Shown in pieces: positions 36,082-47,300 of a DNA stretch of 64,000 nucleotides. The position numbers were made by a program, and so were the translations under genes. Every line of letters begins with the position of its first letter. The stretch's first letter is position 1. Below the pieces are notes generated by a model. That model was not told where the DNA came from and did not search any database. It worked only from the letters and a program-made list of their open reading frames with translations. This DNA is from Tenuifilum sp. 4138str (lineage in GTDB: Bacteria > Bacteroidota > Bacteroidia > Bacteroidales > Tenuifilaceae), in the NCBI RefSeq assembly GCF_041102575.1, contig NZ_JBGCUE010000005.1, positions 1 to 64,000 on the forward strand, in the 5' to 3' direction.

Positions 36082-37272
36082 ATGGCTAAAGAAAAATTTG
36101 ATAGGTCGAAACCGCACGTGAACATCGGTACCATTGGCCACGTTGACCATGGTAAGACTACCCTTACCGCTGCTATTACTAAAATATTAGCTGAAAAGGG
36201 TCTTTCCGAATATCGTTCATTCGACTCTATCGACAACGCTCCTGAAGAAAAAGAGCGCGGTATTACCATTAACACCGCTCACGTTGAGTATCAAACTGAG
36301 AACCGTCACTACGCTCACGTTGACTGTCCTGGTCACGCTGACTATGTTAAGAACATGGTTACTGGTGCTGCCCAGATGGACGGCGCTATCCTTGTTGTAG
36401 CTGCTACTGATGGTCCTATGCCTCAAACCCGTGAGCACATCCTTCTTGCTCGTCAGGTAAACGTTCCTAAGATCGTTGTGTTCCTGAACAAGTGCGACAT
36501 GGTTGACGATGCTGAAATGCTTGACCTCGTTGAAATGGAAGTACGTGAGCTCTTGAGCTTCTATCAGTTCGATGGCGATAACGTACCCGTTATCCGTGGT
36601 TCTGCTCTTGGTGCCCTAAACGGCGAACCACAGTGGGTTGAAAAGGTAATGGAACTCATGAATGCTGTTGATGAGTACATTCCCATTCCTCCACGTGACA
36701 ACGAAAAACCATTCCTAATGCCTGTTGAGGACGTATTCTCAATCACTGGTCGTGGTACTGTTGCTACCGGTAGAATTGAAACTGGCGTTATCCACACTGG
36801 CGACGAAGTTGAAATCGTAGGTTTAACCAACGACAAGCCTATGAAGTCAGTAGTTACCGGTGTTGAAATGTTCCGTAAGATCCTTGATCAGGGTGAAGCT
36901 GGCGACAACGTAGGTCTACTACTCCGTGGTATTGACAAGAAGGAAATTAAGCGTGGTATGGTTATTGCTAAGCCAGGCTCAATTACCCCTCACACCAAGT
37001 TCAAAGCTGAGATTTACGTGTTGAAGAAAGAAGAGGGTGGCCGTCACACTCCTTTCCACAACCACTACCGTCCTCAGTTCTACCTACGTACCCTCGACGT
37101 AACCGGTGAAATTATGCTTCCCGAAGGCGTTGAAATGGTAATGCCTGGCGATAACGTAACTATCACTGTAGAACTTATCTACCCTGTTGCTATCAACAAG
37201 AACCTACGCTTTGCAATCCGCGAAGGTGGTAGGACTGTTGGTGCCGGTCAGGTAATTGACATTATTGAGTAA
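36082..37272 (+). CDS. tuf: Elongation factor Tu
   Basis: GTPase delivering aminoacyl-tRNA to the ribosome, 396 aa. G1 GHVDHGKT near residue 20, G3 [13 protein letters not shown]4 NKCD, G5 GSALGA; domains 2 and 3 follow ([26 protein letters not shown]). Codon use is strongly biased, as expected for an abundant protein. It sits between tRNA-Thr and tRNA-Trp in the tRNA/tuf/secE/nusG/rpl/rpo cluster. Confidence 0.98.
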   Translation: MAKEKFDRSKPHVNIGTIGHVDHGKTTLTAAITKILAEKGLSEYRSFDSIDNAPEEKERGITINTAHVEYQTENRHYAHVDCPGHADYVKNMVTGAAQMDGAILVVAATDGPMPQTREHILLARQVNVPKIVVFLNKCDMVDDAEMLDLVEMEVRELLSFYQFDGDNVPVIRGSALGALNGEPQWVEKVMELMNAVDEYIPIPPRDNEKPFLMPVEDVFSITGRGTVATGRIETGVIHTGDEVEIVGLTNDKPMKSVVTGVEMFRKILDQGEAGDNVGLLLRGIDKKEIKRGMVIAKPGSITPHTKFKAEIYVLKKEEGGRHTPFHNHYRPQFYLRTLDVTGEIMLPEGVEMVMPGDNVTITVELIYPVAINKNLRFAIREGGRTVGAGQVIDIIE

Positions 37273-37284
37273 TTCAATAAAACC

Positions 37285-37316
37285 CCGAACGGGTTCAACG
37301 GAATCCGTTCGGTTTC
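37285..37316 (+). terminator. Weak terminator-like hairpin after tuf
   Basis: CCGAACGG (37285-37292) and CCGTTCGG (37305-37312), then TTTCTC. The poor U-tract suggests partial termination or processing before tRNA-Trp. Confidence 0.55.
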
Positions 37317-37320
37317 TCAC

Positions 37321-37393
37321 ACGGGTGTAGCTCAATTGGTAGAGTAGTGGTCTCCAAAACCATTGGCTGGGAGTTCGAGTCTCTCCACCCGTG
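37321..37393 (+). tRNA. tRNA-Trp(CCA)
   Basis: Acceptor ACGGGTG/CACCCGT, anticodon loop CTCCAAA, T loop TTCGAGT. It lies between tuf and secE, an arrangement seen in many bacteria. Confidence 0.95.
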
Positions 37394-37412
37394 CTAAACA
37401 CAAACTGTTGAC

Positions 37413-37604
37413 ATGAAAATTACACAGTACTTGCACGACGTTTACACCGAGATGGTGCAAAAAGTTTCGTGGCCAACATGGAAAGAACTTCAGTCCAGTG
37501 CATTAATTGTTATGATTGCTTCCCTTTTAATCGCACTGGTTGTCTTCGTTATGGACTTCTCATTCGAAAGATTGATGGAGTTTGTTTACCGTGTACTTAG
37601 CTAA
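37413..37604 (+). CDS. secE: Preprotein translocase subunit SecE
   Basis: 63-aa single-helix component of the SecYEG channel. It has VQKVSWPTWKELQSSA followed by one transmembrane helix (ALIVMIASLLIALVVFVMDF). Minimal-length SecE, as is usual outside enterobacteria. 28 bp ahead of nusG. Confidence 0.95.
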   Translation: MKITQYLHDVYTEMVQKVSWPTWKELQSSALIVMIASLLIALVVFVMDFSFERLMEFVYRVLS

Positions 37605-37621
37605 CAATAGAACGGCCTAAG

Positions 37622-37627
37622 AAGGAG
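37622..37627 (+). promoter_or_regulatory. Shine-Dalgarno of nusG
   Basis: AAGGAG, 5 nt before the nusG ATG at 37633; unusual for this genome. Confidence 0.7.
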
Positions 37628-37632
37628 CTGTA

Positions 37633-38181
37633 ATGGAAGAGAATGTTAAAAAATGGTATGTTCTTAGGGCCATTGGTGGTAAGGAGAAGAAGGTAAAGGA
37701 GCTGGTGGAAAACGAAATTAAACGTTTGAAGCTAGACGACTTTATCTATCAGGTTCTTATTCCTACTGAGAAAGTTTACCAGATTCGAAATGGCAAAAAG
37801 ATCAGCAAGGAAAGGATTTACTACCCTGGCTACGTTCTTATTGAAGCTGCACTGGTAGGTGAGATTCCTCACATCCTACGAAACATTCCCAATGTCCTTG
37901 GTTTTTTAGGTGACCCAAAAACCGGCGATCCAATCCCTCTACGCCAAGCTGAGGTTAACCGAATACTTGGCAAGGTAGATGAGCTGGTGGACAGCGAGGA
38001 AGAGTTGAATGTTCCATTCTACGTAGGTGAAACAGTAAAAGTAATTGATGGACCATTCAATTCCTTTTCTGGAGTGATTGAGGAGGTTAACGAAGAGAAG
38101 AAGAAGCTGAAGGTTATGGTGAAAATCTTCGGCCGTAAAACTCCACTGGAGTTAAGTTTTATGCAAGTTGAAAAGGAGTAA
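37633..38181 (+). CDS. nusG: Transcription termination/antitermination factor NusG
   Basis: 182-aa factor bridging RNA polymerase with Rho or the ribosome. The NGN domain has KWYVLRAIGGKEKKVKE and YYPGYVLIEA, and the C-terminal KOW domain has GETVKVIDGPFNSFSG. Full length. It is preceded by a clear Shine-Dalgarno and followed by the L11 gene. Confidence 0.96.
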   Translation: MEENVKKWYVLRAIGGKEKKVKELVENEIKRLKLDDFIYQVLIPTEKVYQIRNGKKISKERIYYPGYVLIEAALVGEIPHILRNIPNVLGFLGDPKTGDPIPLRQAEVNRILGKVDELVDSEEELNVPFYVGETVKVIDGPFNSFSGVIEEVNEEKKKLKVMVKIFGRKTPLELSFMQVEKE

Positions 38182-38202
38182 TAATTAAAGAGCAAATGCA
38201 CT

Positions 38203-38643
38203 ATGGCTAAAGAAGTAGCTGGATTTATTAAACTCCAGATTAAAGGTGGTGCTGCTAACCCATCACCACCCATTGGTCCTGCTCTTGGCTCCAAGGGGGT
38301 AAATATTATGGAGTTCTGCAAGCAATTCAATGCCAGAACTCAAGCACAGGCAGGCAAGGTTCTACCTGTGGTTATAACATATTATACCGACAAATCGTTC
38401 GATTTTGTCGTAAAAACCCCACCGGTATCCGTAACTTTGCTTGAGATAACAAAGCAACAAAAGGGATCGGCTGAGCCTAACAGGAAAAAGGTTGCCTCTG
38501 TAACCTGGGAGCAAGTTCGAGAAATTGCCCAGGAAAAGATGCAGGATCTGAACTGTTTCACCATTGAATCAGCAATGAAGATGGTGGCCGGTACAGCCCG
38601 CAGCATGGGTATCACTGTTACCGGAGAGTTTCCGGGGAATTAA
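38203..38643 (+). CDS. rplK: 50S ribosomal protein L11
   Basis: 146-aa protein of the GTPase-associated centre: [24 protein letters not shown]-terminus (thiostrepton-site prolines) and RNA-binding C-terminal domain ending in [12 protein letters not shown]. Co-transcribed with rplA. Confidence 0.97.
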   Translation: MAKEVAGFIKLQIKGGAANPSPPIGPALGSKGVNIMEFCKQFNARTQAQAGKVLPVVITYYTDKSFDFVVKTPPVSVTLLEITKQQKGSAEPNRKKVASVTWEQVREIAQEKMQDLNCFTIESAMKMVAGTARSMGITVTGEFPGN

Positions 38644-38663
38644 CATTTAACCTCATTTGCGCA

Positions 38664-39365
38664 ATGACTAAACTGACAAAAAACAGGAAGCTTGCTCTGT
38701 CGAAAGTAGAGCCCGGTAAGACTTACAAGCTATCGGAAGCAGCCGCACTGTTGAAGGAAATTACATACACCAAGTTCGATGCATCGGTTGATATTGATAT
38801 TCGCTTAGGGGTTGACCCCCGTAAGGCCAACCAGATGGTTCGTGGTGTGGTAACCCTTCCGCATGGTACCGGTAAGAACGTTCGCGTTCTGGTACTCTGT
38901 ACTCCCGATAAGGAGGAGGCTGCTCGCCAGGCTGGCGCCGACTACGTAGGCCTTGACGATTACATCGAGAAGATCAAGGGCGGATGGACCGATGTGGATG
39001 TTATTATTACCATGCCCTCGGTTATGGCTAAGCTAGGTCCTTTAGGACGTATTCTTGGCCCCCGCGGTTTGATGCCAAACCCCAAGAGTGGTACGGTTAC
39101 CATGGAAGTTGAAAAGGCTGTTAAGGAGGTAAAGCAGGGTAAGATTGACTTTAAGGTTGACAAGTTTGGTATAGTCCACTCATCAATCGGAAAAATTTCA
39201 TTCGAGCCTGACAAGATTGTTGATAATGCGCTTGAGTTTATCAATACCATCATTAAGCTCAAACCTACGTCGGCTAAAGGTACCTACATTAAGAGTGTAT
39301 ACCTTTCCACTACCATGAGCCCCGGTATTGCTATTGACACCAAGTCGCTCACGGCTTCGAATTAA
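38664..39365 (+). CDS. rplA: 50S ribosomal protein L1
   Basis: 233-aa protein of the L1 stalk, with the conserved [19 protein letters not shown] and [19 protein letters not shown]. In many bacteria L1 represses its own L11-L1 mRNA; no obvious L1-binding mimic was identified here. Confidence 0.97.
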   Translation: MTKLTKNRKLALSKVEPGKTYKLSEAAALLKEITYTKFDASVDIDIRLGVDPRKANQMVRGVVTLPHGTGKNVRVLVLCTPDKEEAARQAGADYVGLDDYIEKIKGGWTDVDVIITMPSVMAKLGPLGRILGPRGLMPNPKSGTVTMEVEKAVKEVKQGKIDFKVDKFGIVHSSIGKISFEPDKIVDNALEFINTIIKLKPTSAKGTYIKSVYLSTTMSPGIAIDTKSLTASN

Positions 39366-39391
39366 TAACGTTTACACAGACCCAATTTGTT

Positions 39392-39919
39392 ATGAGAAGG
39401 GAAGATAAAAACGCACTGATTGATAAGCTGACCGAGCAAATTAACCAGTACCCCCATTTTTACCTTACCGATACCTCGGAACTTAATGCAGAGGTAACTC
39501 ACAAGTTACGTAAGACCTGCTTTGAGAAAAAGGTAAAGCTGGTAGTGGTTAAGAACACATTGCTGAAGAAAGCCCTTGAGAGAAGCGGCAAATCAACCGA
39601 TTTTTCGCCAATCTTTGAAACATTGAAAGGCTCAACCTCAGTAATGTTTACCGAAACAGGTAATGTTCCGGCTAAGCTTATCAAGGATTTTCGCAAGGCT
39701 CATCCAAAGCCTCTATTTAAGGCTGCCTATGTTGAAGAATCGATATATGTTGGCGAGAGCCAACTTGAAGTGCTGGCAACCCTGAAGAGCAAGAACGAGC
39801 TTATTGCCGACGTTATTGCACTACTCCAGTCGCCCGCAAAGAACGTTATCGGTTCGCTACAATCTGGCGGTCAAAAATTATCGGGTGTTATCAAAACACT
39901 CTCTGAAAGGGAAAAGTAA
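39392..39919 (+). CDS. rplJ: 50S ribosomal protein L10
   Basis: 175-aa base of the L12 stalk. N-terminal rRNA-binding part (FYLTDTSELNAEVTHKLRK...VKNTLLKKAL) and a C-terminal helix for L12 dimers. The gap to rplA is only 26 bp, too short for the long structured L10 leader seen in E. coli. Confidence 0.96.
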   Translation: MRREDKNALIDKLTEQINQYPHFYLTDTSELNAEVTHKLRKTCFEKKVKLVVVKNTLLKKALERSGKSTDFSPIFETLKGSTSVMFTETGNVPAKLIKDFRKAHPKPLFKAAYVEESIYVGESQLEVLATLKSKNELIADVIALLQSPAKNVIGSLQSGGQKLSGVIKTLSEREK

Positions 39920-39954
39920 AAATTATTTTGAGAACAAATTAAACACTTACTAAA

Positions 39955-40335
39955 ATGGCAGATCTTAGAAAATTTGCAGAAGATTTGGTTAACCTCTCAG
40001 TAAAGGAAGTTAACGAATTGGCTAAAATACTCAAGGACGAGTATGGTATTGAACCTGCTGCTGCAGCTGTAGCTGTTGCTGCTGCTCCCGCTGCTGGTGG
40101 CGAAGGTGCTGCTGCCGCTGAAAAAACTCAGTTTGACGTTATTCTTAAGTCAGCTGGCGGTGCTAAATTGCAGGTTGTTAAGCTTGTAAAGGAACTTACC
40201 GGTCTTGGTCTAAAGGAAGCTAAGGATTTAGTTGATGGCGCTCCTAAGGCCGTTAAGGAAGGTGTTTCTAAAGAAGAAGCTGAATCATTAAAAGCACAAC
40301 TTGAAGAGGCAGGAGCAGAAGTTGAACTTAAATAG
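39955..40335 (+). CDS. rplL: 50S ribosomal protein L7/L12
   Basis: 126-aa stalk protein. N-terminal dimerisation helices, an Ala/Gly-rich hinge ([20 protein letters not shown]) and a C-terminal factor-binding domain ([20 protein letters not shown]). Followed by the attenuator-like hairpin before rpoB. Confidence 0.97.
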   Translation: MADLRKFAEDLVNLSVKEVNELAKILKDEYGIEPAAAAVAVAAAPAAGGEGAAAAEKTQFDVILKSAGGAKLQVVKLVKELTGLGLKEAKDLVDGAPKAVKEGVSKEEAESLKAQLEEAGAEVELK

Positions 40336-40355
40336 TCCTAACCTATAGTGGTTCT

Positions 40356-40399
40356 AAGGTTTAGAATCTATCCTGATAGATTCTAAGCCTTTTTCTTGT
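40356..40399 (+). terminator. Attenuator hairpin between rplL and rpoB
   Basis: A 15-bp stem (40356-40370 with 40377-40391, one G-U pair) and a 6-nt loop, running into TTTTTCTTGTT. This is a full intrinsic-terminator structure 36 bp before the rpoB ATG. Since rpoB has no clear promoter of its own, it probably acts as a partial terminator. Confidence 0.75.
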
Positions 40400-40434
40400 T
40401 ATGTTTATTTTATAGTTCAACCAATTCGTTCGCA

Positions 40435-43400
40435 ATGTCTCAAAATAAAACTAACAACGCACGTATCAATTTCTCCAAAACAAAGAGCCTCTACGAGTAT
40501 CCCGATTTTTTGGATATTCAGTTAAAGTCGTTTATGGAGTTCTTCAAGCTGGGTTCAACCCCCGAAGAGCGTAAGAACGAAGGCCTGTTCAAAGTGTTTC
40601 AGGAGAATTTTCCAATTACCGATACCAGGAACAATTTTGTACTCGAATTTCTCGATTACTACGTTGATCCTCCCCGCTATTCCATTGAGGAATGTCTGGA
40701 TAGAGGGTTAACCTATAGCGTACCACTAAAGGCAAAGTTAAAGCTATACTGTACCGATCCCGAACATGAGGATTTTGATACGGTAGTTCAGGATGTATAC
40801 CTGGGAACAATTCCCTACATGACACCCCGCGGTAGTTTTGTAATTAATGGAGCTGAACGAGTAGTTGTTTCGCAGCTTCATCGCTCGCCCGGTGTGTTCT
40901 TTGGCCAAAGCGTACATCCTAACGGTACCAAGCTCTACTCCGCACGTATTATACCCTTCAAGGGATCGTGGATTGAGTTTGCCACCGACATCAATAACGT
41001 GATGTATGCATACATCGATCGTAAAAAGAAATTGCCCGTAACTACACTTTTGCGCGCCATTGGATTTGAGACCGATAAGGATATCCTCCAGATATTCGAC
41101 CTAGCCGAAGAGGTAAAGGTTTCAAAAGCCACTCTCACCAAGGTAGTGGGTCAACGTTTGGCCGCTCGCGTTCTCAAGAGTTGGATTGAGGACTTTGTTG
41201 ATGAAGATACCGGCGAGGTGGTTTCAATTGAGCGTAACGAGGTTATCCTTGACCGCGAAACCGTTATTGAAAAGGACCACATCGATTTGATTATCGACTC
41301 CGGCGTTAAGTCAATTCTTGTTCATAAAGAATCACAGAGCATTTCCGATTATGCCATAATCTATAACACGCTGCAAAAAGACCCCAGTAACTCTGAGAAG
41401 GAGGCTGTGGTACACATTTACAGGCAGCTCCGTAACTCCGAACCACCCGATGAGGCTACCGCCCGCGACGTTATCGATAAGCTATTCTTCTCCGATAAAC
41501 GTTACGACTTGGGTGATGTAGGACGTTACCGTATCAACAAAAAGCTTAACCTGAACACCTCGTCCGACATTAAGGTGTTAACCAAGGAAGATATCATTGA
41601 GATTATTAAGTATCTCATTGAGCTGGTTAACTCAAAGGCTGAGGTTGATGATATTGACCACCTAAGTAACCGTAGGGTGCGAACCGTGGGTGAACAGATG
41701 GCTGCTCAGTTTGGCGTTGGTTTAGCCCGTATGGCCAGAACCATCCGTGAGCGTATGAACGTTCGCGATAACGAGGTGTTTACTCCTATCGATCTGATTA
41801 ACTCCAAAACACTCTCGTCGGTTATCAACTCGTTCTTCGGAACAAACCAGCTTTCGCAGTTCATGGATCAGACCAACCCGCTGGCCGAAATGACCCACAA
41901 GCGTCGTTTATCGGCTTTGGGACCTGGTGGTCTTACTCGCGAACGCGCCGGTTTCGAGGTTCGCGACGTTCACTATACGCATTACGGACGCCTTTGCCCC
42001 ATTGAAACCCCTGAAGGACCTAACATTGGTCTTATCTCATCGCTTTGCGTTTATGCAAAGATCAACGACCTTGGGTTTATTGAAACCCCTTACCGCAAGG
42101 TTGAGAATGGCAAAGTTGGCCTGACCAGTAACGATATTGTTTACCTGAGCGCCGAGGAAGAGGAAGCAAAAATTATTGCACAGGCAAACGCTCCCCTTAC
42201 CGATGACGGTACTTTTGTAAACAACAGGGTGAAAGCTCGCTACGAGGGCGATTTCCCGTTATCCGAAAGTGAATCGGTTGACCTAATGGACGTTGCTCCA
42301 AACCAGATTGCGTCAATAGCTGCATCGCTAATTCCGTTCCTTGAGCACGACGACGCTAACCGTGCGCTCATGGGATCGAACATGATGCGACAAGCTGTAC
42401 CCCTTCTCCAGCCCGAAACCCCAATTGTTGGTACAGGCTTAGAGGGTCAGGTTGTTAAGGATAGCCGAACTCAGATTGTAGCTGAGGAGAATGGTGTTGT
42501 TGAGTATGTTGATGCCGACGAAATAGTTGTTCGTTACGATAAAACCGAAGAGGAACTTTTTGTAAGCTTCGATCCCGAAATTAAACGCTACAAGCTACCT
42601 AAGTTCAAAAAAACCAACCAGAACACCTCCATTACGCTTAAGCCCATTGTTACAAAGGGACAACGTATTGTAAAAGGACAAGTTCTGACCGAAGGGTATG
42701 CAACCAGAGATGGAGAGTTGGCCTTGGGTAGAAACCTTAAGGTTGCATTCATGCCTTGGAAAGGCTACAACTTTGAGGATGCTATTGTAATCAGCGAGCG
42801 TTTACTCCGCGACGATGTGTTTACATCAATTCATGTTGATGAGTACATCCTTGAGGTTCGCGATACCAAGCGAGGAATGGAAGAACTTACCGCCGATATT
42901 CCTAACGTTTCCGAAGAGGCTACAAAGAACCTCGACGAAAACGGTATGATTAGAATTGGCGCTAATGTTGTTCCGGGCGATATCCTTATTGGTAAAATTA
43001 CTCCTAAAGGCGAATCGGACCCAACCCCTGAAGAGAAACTCTTAAGGGCTATCTTCGGCGATAAGGCTGGTGATGTTAAGGATGCCTCACTAAAGGCTTC
43101 ACCTTCGCTTTACGGGGTGGTTATTGATAAGATGTTGTTCTCACGTTCCATTAAGGATGGTAAGGAGGCTAAAAAGGCCAAGACTAATGAGAAGGCTCTG
43201 CTTGAGAAACTCGACAATGAGTTTAATAAACAGGTTGCTGAACTTAAGAACCGTTTAGTCGATAAGCTTTTCTCACTAGTTAACGGTAAGACCAGCCAGG
43301 GTGTTTACGATAATTTCGATCAGGAAATTTTTGCTCGTGGTGTTAAGTTCACCCAGAAAATCCTTTCGGATATTGATTACATGAACGTAAACCCCAACAA

Positions 43401-44262
43401 ATGGACTACCGATAAGGCTAAGAACGACCTAATTAAAGCAGTAATACAGAATTACATCCTTAAGTGGAAGGAGTACGATGCTGAATTCAAGCGTAAGAAG
43501 TTCAACGCAACAATTGGCGATGAACTTCCTGCTGGAATAATGCAGCTGGCCAAGGTTTACATCGCCAAGAAACGTAAAATCACCGTAGGTGATAAAATGG
43601 CTGGTCGACACGGTAACAAGGGTATTGTAGCAAAAATTGTTCGCGATGAGGATATGCCATTCCTAGAGGATGGTACTCCTGTGGACATAGTGCTTAACCC
43701 CCTTGGTGTGCCATCACGTATGAACCTCGGTCAGATTTATGAAACCGTACTTGGATGGGCAGGTCAAAAGCTGGGCATTAAGTTTAGTACCCCCATTTTT
43801 GATGGTGCAGCCCTTGAAGATATTACCAAGTACACCGATATGGCTGGGCTACCCCGTTTTGGTAGAACATACCTTTACGATGGCGGAACAGGTGAAAGGT
43901 TCGACCAACCTGCTACTGTAGGGGTTATTTACATGCTTAAGCTCGGTCACATGGTTGACGATAAGATGCATGCCCGTTCCATTGGACCTTACTCACTTAT
44001 TACTCAGCAACCCCTTGGTGGTAAGGCTCAGTTTGGTGGTCAGCGTTTCGGTGAAATGGAGGTGTGGGCACTGGAAGCATTTGGCGCTTCGCACATCCTT
44101 CAGGAAATACTTACCATTAAGTCCGACGATGTAGTAGGAAGAGCTAAAGCATACGAGTCGATAGTTAAGGGAGAACCAATGCCTGAACCGGGCATTCCTG
44201 AATCGCTTAACGTATTGCTTCATGAGCTCCGTGGTTTAGGCTTGAGTGTAAATCTGGATTAA
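40435..44262 (+). CDS. rpoB: RNA polymerase beta subunit
   Basis: Catalytic core subunit, about 1275 aa. Rifampicin-pocket region [43 protein letters not shown] is intact and wild-type-like. [12 protein letters not shown] and [13 protein letters not shown] are conserved. ATG 40435 ([13 protein letters not shown]) is chosen; the frame upstream runs back into the attenuator region. Transcribed behind rplL through an attenuator-like hairpin. Confidence 0.97.
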   Translation: MSQNKTNNARINFSKTKSLYEYPDFLDIQLKSFMEFFKLGSTPEERKNEGLFKVFQENFPITDTRNNFVLEFLDYYVDPPRYSIEECLDRGLTYSVPLKAKLKLYCTDPEHEDFDTVVQDVYLGTIPYMTPRGSFVINGAERVVVSQLHRSPGVFFGQSVHPNGTKLYSARIIPFKGSWIEFATDINNVMYAYIDRKKKLPVTTLLRAIGFETDKDILQIFDLAEEVKVSKATLTKVVGQRLAARVLKSWIEDFVDEDTGEVVSIERNEVILDRETVIEKDHIDLIIDSGVKSILVHKESQSISDYAIIYNTLQKDPSNSEKEAVVHIYRQLRNSEPPDEATARDVIDKLFFSDKRYDLGDVGRYRINKKLNLNTSSDIKVLTKEDIIEIIKYLIELVNSKAEVDDIDHLSNRRVRTVGEQMAAQFGVGLARMARTIRERMNVRDNEVFTPIDLINSKTLSSVINSFFGTNQLSQFMDQTNPLAEMTHKRRLSALGPGGLTRERAGFEVRDVHYTHYGRLCPIETPEGPNIGLISSLCVYAKINDLGFIETPYRKVENGKVGLTSNDIVYLSAEEEEAKIIAQANAPLTDDGTFVNNRVKARYEGDFPLSESESVDLMDVAPNQIASIAASLIPFLEHDDANRALMGSNMMRQAVPLLQPETPIVGTGLEGQVVKDSRTQIVAEENGVVEYVDADEIVVRYDKTEEELFVSFDPEIKRYKLPKFKKTNQNTSITLKPIVTKGQRIVKGQVLTEGYATRDGELALGRNLKVAFMPWKGYNFEDAIVISERLLRDDVFTSIHVDEYILEVRDTKRGMEELTADIPNVSEEATKNLDENGMIRIGANVVPGDILIGKITPKGESDPTPEEKLLRAIFGDKAGDVKDASLKASPSLYGVVIDKMLFSRSIKDGKEAKKAKTNEKALLEKLDNEFNKQVAELKNRLVDKLFSLVNGKTSQGVYDNFDQEIFARGVKFTQKILSDIDYMNVNPNKWTTDKAKNDLIKAVIQNYILKWKEYDAEFKRKKFNATIGDELPAGIMQLAKVYIAKKRKITVGDKMAGRHGNKGIVAKIVRDEDMPFLEDGTPVDIVLNPLGVPSRMNLGQIYETVLGWAGQKLGIKFSTPIFDGAALEDITKYTDMAGLPRFGRTYLYDGGTGERFDQPATVGVIYMLKLGHMVDDKMHARSIGPYSLITQQPLGGKAQFGGQRFGEMEVWALEAFGASHILQEILTIKSDDVVGRAKAYESIVKGEPMPEPGIPESLNVLLHELRGLGLSVNLD

Positions 44263-44274
44263 TCAATATGCCGT

Positions 44275-44296
44275 GGAAAGGGCAAAGGCCCTTTCC
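44275..44296 (+). promoter_or_regulatory. Intercistronic hairpin rpoB-rpoC
   Basis: GGAAAGGGC (44275-44283), AAAG loop, GCCCTTTCC (44288-44296). ATGCC/GGCAT flanks allow a longer stem. There is no U-tract, so processing or mRNA protection is likelier than termination. Confidence 0.6.
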
Positions 44297-44329
44297 GGAT
44301 TGGCATAACAAACTTATAACACGAATAAT

Positions 44330-47300
44330 ATGTCGTTCAGAAGGGAGAATAAGGTTAAAAGCAACTTTTCAAAAATCACCATTAGCTTAGCATCGCCCGA
44401 GGAGATTTTGGAGCGTTCAAGCGGTGAGGTGCTTAAACCTGAAACCATTAACTATAGAACATACAAACCCGAACGCGACGGTTTGTTCTGCGAACGCATT
44501 TTTGGTCCTGTGAAGGACTACGAGTGCCATTGCGGAAAGTACAAGCGTATCAGGTACAAGGGGATAGTTTGCGACCGATGTGGGGTAGAGGTTACCGAGA
44601 AGAAGGTACGCCGTGAACGCATGGGCCATATCAGCCTTGTTGTTCCTGTTGCTCATATCTGGTATTTCCGTTCACAACCCAACAAGATTGGCTACCTGCT
44701 TGGACTACCTGCTAAAAAACTCGATGCCATTATATACTACGAGCGTTACGTGGTTGTTAATCCAGGTATTAAGGCTGCCGATGGTATTAATCAGTTTGAC
44801 TTTTTAACTGAAGAAGAATACCTCGACATCCTCGATACACTTCCAAAGGAAAACCAGTACCTCGACGATAGCGACCCCAACAAGTTCATTGCTGCTATGG
44901 GAGCTGAGGCTCTTTACATGCTTCTGCAGCGCATTAACCTCGATGAACTTTCGTACGACTTGCGTCACAAGGCAAGTACTGAGTCGTCGCAGCAGCGCAA
45001 GAGCGAAGCTCTTAAAAGGCTGCAGGTAGTTGAAGCATTCCGCGAATCGGCTCATATAAACAAGCCTGAGTGGATGATACTAAAGGTGATTCCTGTAATT
45101 CCACCTGAACTACGTCCTTTGGTACCCCTCGACGGCGGTCGTTTTGCCACATCGGACTTAAATGACCTTTACCGTAGGGTAATCATCAGGAATAACCGCC
45201 TAAAAAGGCTAATTGAGATAAAGGCCCCTGAGGTGATTTTACGTAACGAAAAACGTATGCTTCAGGAAGCCGTAGATTCGCTATTTGACAACTCGCGCAA
45301 ATCGAACGCAGTTAAAACCGAGGCTAACCGTCCTCTTAAATCGTTAAGCGATAGCCTTAAGGGTAAGCAGGGACGTTTCCGCCAAAACCTCTTGGGTAAA
45401 CGTGTCGACTATTCTGCACGTTCGGTTATTGTTGTTGGCCCAGAGCTAAAGATGCACGAGTGCGGATTGCCCAAGGATATGGCTGCAGAGCTTTACAAGC
45501 CTTTTGTAATCCGTAAGCTTATTGAGAGAGGTATTGTTAAAACCGTAAAATCGGCCAAAAAGATAGTTGACAGGCGCGATCCAGTTGTATGGGATATCCT
45601 TGAGAATGTGATGAAAGGCCATCCCGTTCTTCTGAACCGTGCTCCAACCCTTCACAGGCTCGGTATTCAGGCTTTCCAGCCCCGTCTTATTGAGGGTAAG
45701 GCCATTCAGCTCCACCCGCTGTCGTGTACTGCGTTTAACGCCGACTTTGACGGTGACCAAATGGCTGTACACTTACCCCTTGGAAACGAGGCTATTCTGG
45801 AGGCCCAGATACTCATGTTGGGTTCCCACAACATTTTGAACCCTGCAAACGGTGCTCCTATCACTGTACCTTCGCAGGACATGGTACTGGGACTATACTA
45901 CATAACAAAACCCCGTAAGGGTGCCAAGGGCGAGGGAACAATTTTCTACTCACCCGAGGAGGTTATCATTGCTTACAATGAGAAAGCCGTTGACCTACAT
46001 GCTATTATCAAGGTTAGGTTAAATACTTTGGATGAAAACGGTCAACCTAAGCAGCAAATAATTGAAACTACAGTAGGACGCGTAATATTTAACCAGTACG
46101 TTCCTGCTGAGATGGGCTTCATTAATGAGTTACTGACCAAGAAATCGCTTCGCGATATTATTGGTAAGGTTCTTAAGAAGACCAGTGTGTCCAAAACCGC
46201 TCAATTCCTCGATGATATCAAGGACTTGGGATACTACATGGCATTCAAGGGAGGTCTATCATTCAACATCGACGATGTTATCATCCCCGATGAGAAAGCC
46301 GAATTGGTTGAAGAAGGATACGCACAGGTTGACGAGGTTATGTCCAACTACAACATGGGTCTCATAACCAACAACGAGCGTTACAACCAGATTATCGACA
46401 TCTGGACACATACCAACGCCAAGTTGACCTTGATGCTAATGAAAAAGCTCTCCGAGGACAAGCAAGGATTCAACTCAATTTACATGATGCTCGACTCCGG
46501 TGCTCGTGGTTCCAAGGAGCAGATTCGTCAGCTTTGCGGTATGCGTGGTCTTATGGCTAAACCGCAAAAATCAGGTGCCACTACCAATGAAATTATTGAA
46601 AACCCAATTCTTTCGAACTTTAAGGAGGGTCTTTCGGTACTTGAGTACTTCATCTCAACCCACGGTGCCCGTAAGGGTCTTGCCGATACCGCTCTTAAAA
46701 CAGCCGACGCTGGTTACCTTACCCGTCGTTTAGTTGACGTATCGCAGGATGTAATCATTACCGAGAGTGACTGTGGTACACTTCGTGGGCTTGTGGCTAC
46801 TGCCATCAAGAAGAACGAGGAAGTGGTTGAAACCCTTTACGAAAGAATTCTTGGTAGAACCACGGTACACGATGTATTCCATCCGCTAACCGGCGAGCTT
46901 ATTATTGCAGCTGGGGAAGAGATTACCGAGGAGATTGCTCAAATTATTGAGGAGTCGCCCATCGAGCAGGTTGAAATTCGTTCAGTGCTTACCTGTGAAT
47001 CGCGCAAGGGTGTTTGCGCCAAGTGTTATGGCCGCAACCTGGCAACCGGTCGAATGGTTCAGAAAGGCGAGGCAGTTGGTGTTATTGCAGCTCAGAGTAT
47101 CGGTGAACCTGGTACTCAGCTTACACTGCGAACCTTCCACGTTGGGGGTACTGCCGGTAGCATCATTTCTGACTCAAAGATTGTTGCCCGTTTCGATGGT
47201 CGTGCCGAGATTGAAGAGCTAAAAACAGTTCAACGTCAGGATGAAAGTGGTAACAACTACCATATAGTTATTGGGCGTTTGGCCGAGATGCGAATTGTTG

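Noticed and set aside
37285-37404. Independent promoter for tRNA-Trp-secE
   Set aside because: No TAnnTTTG word was found between tuf and tRNA-Trp; read-through past the weak hairpin is simpler.
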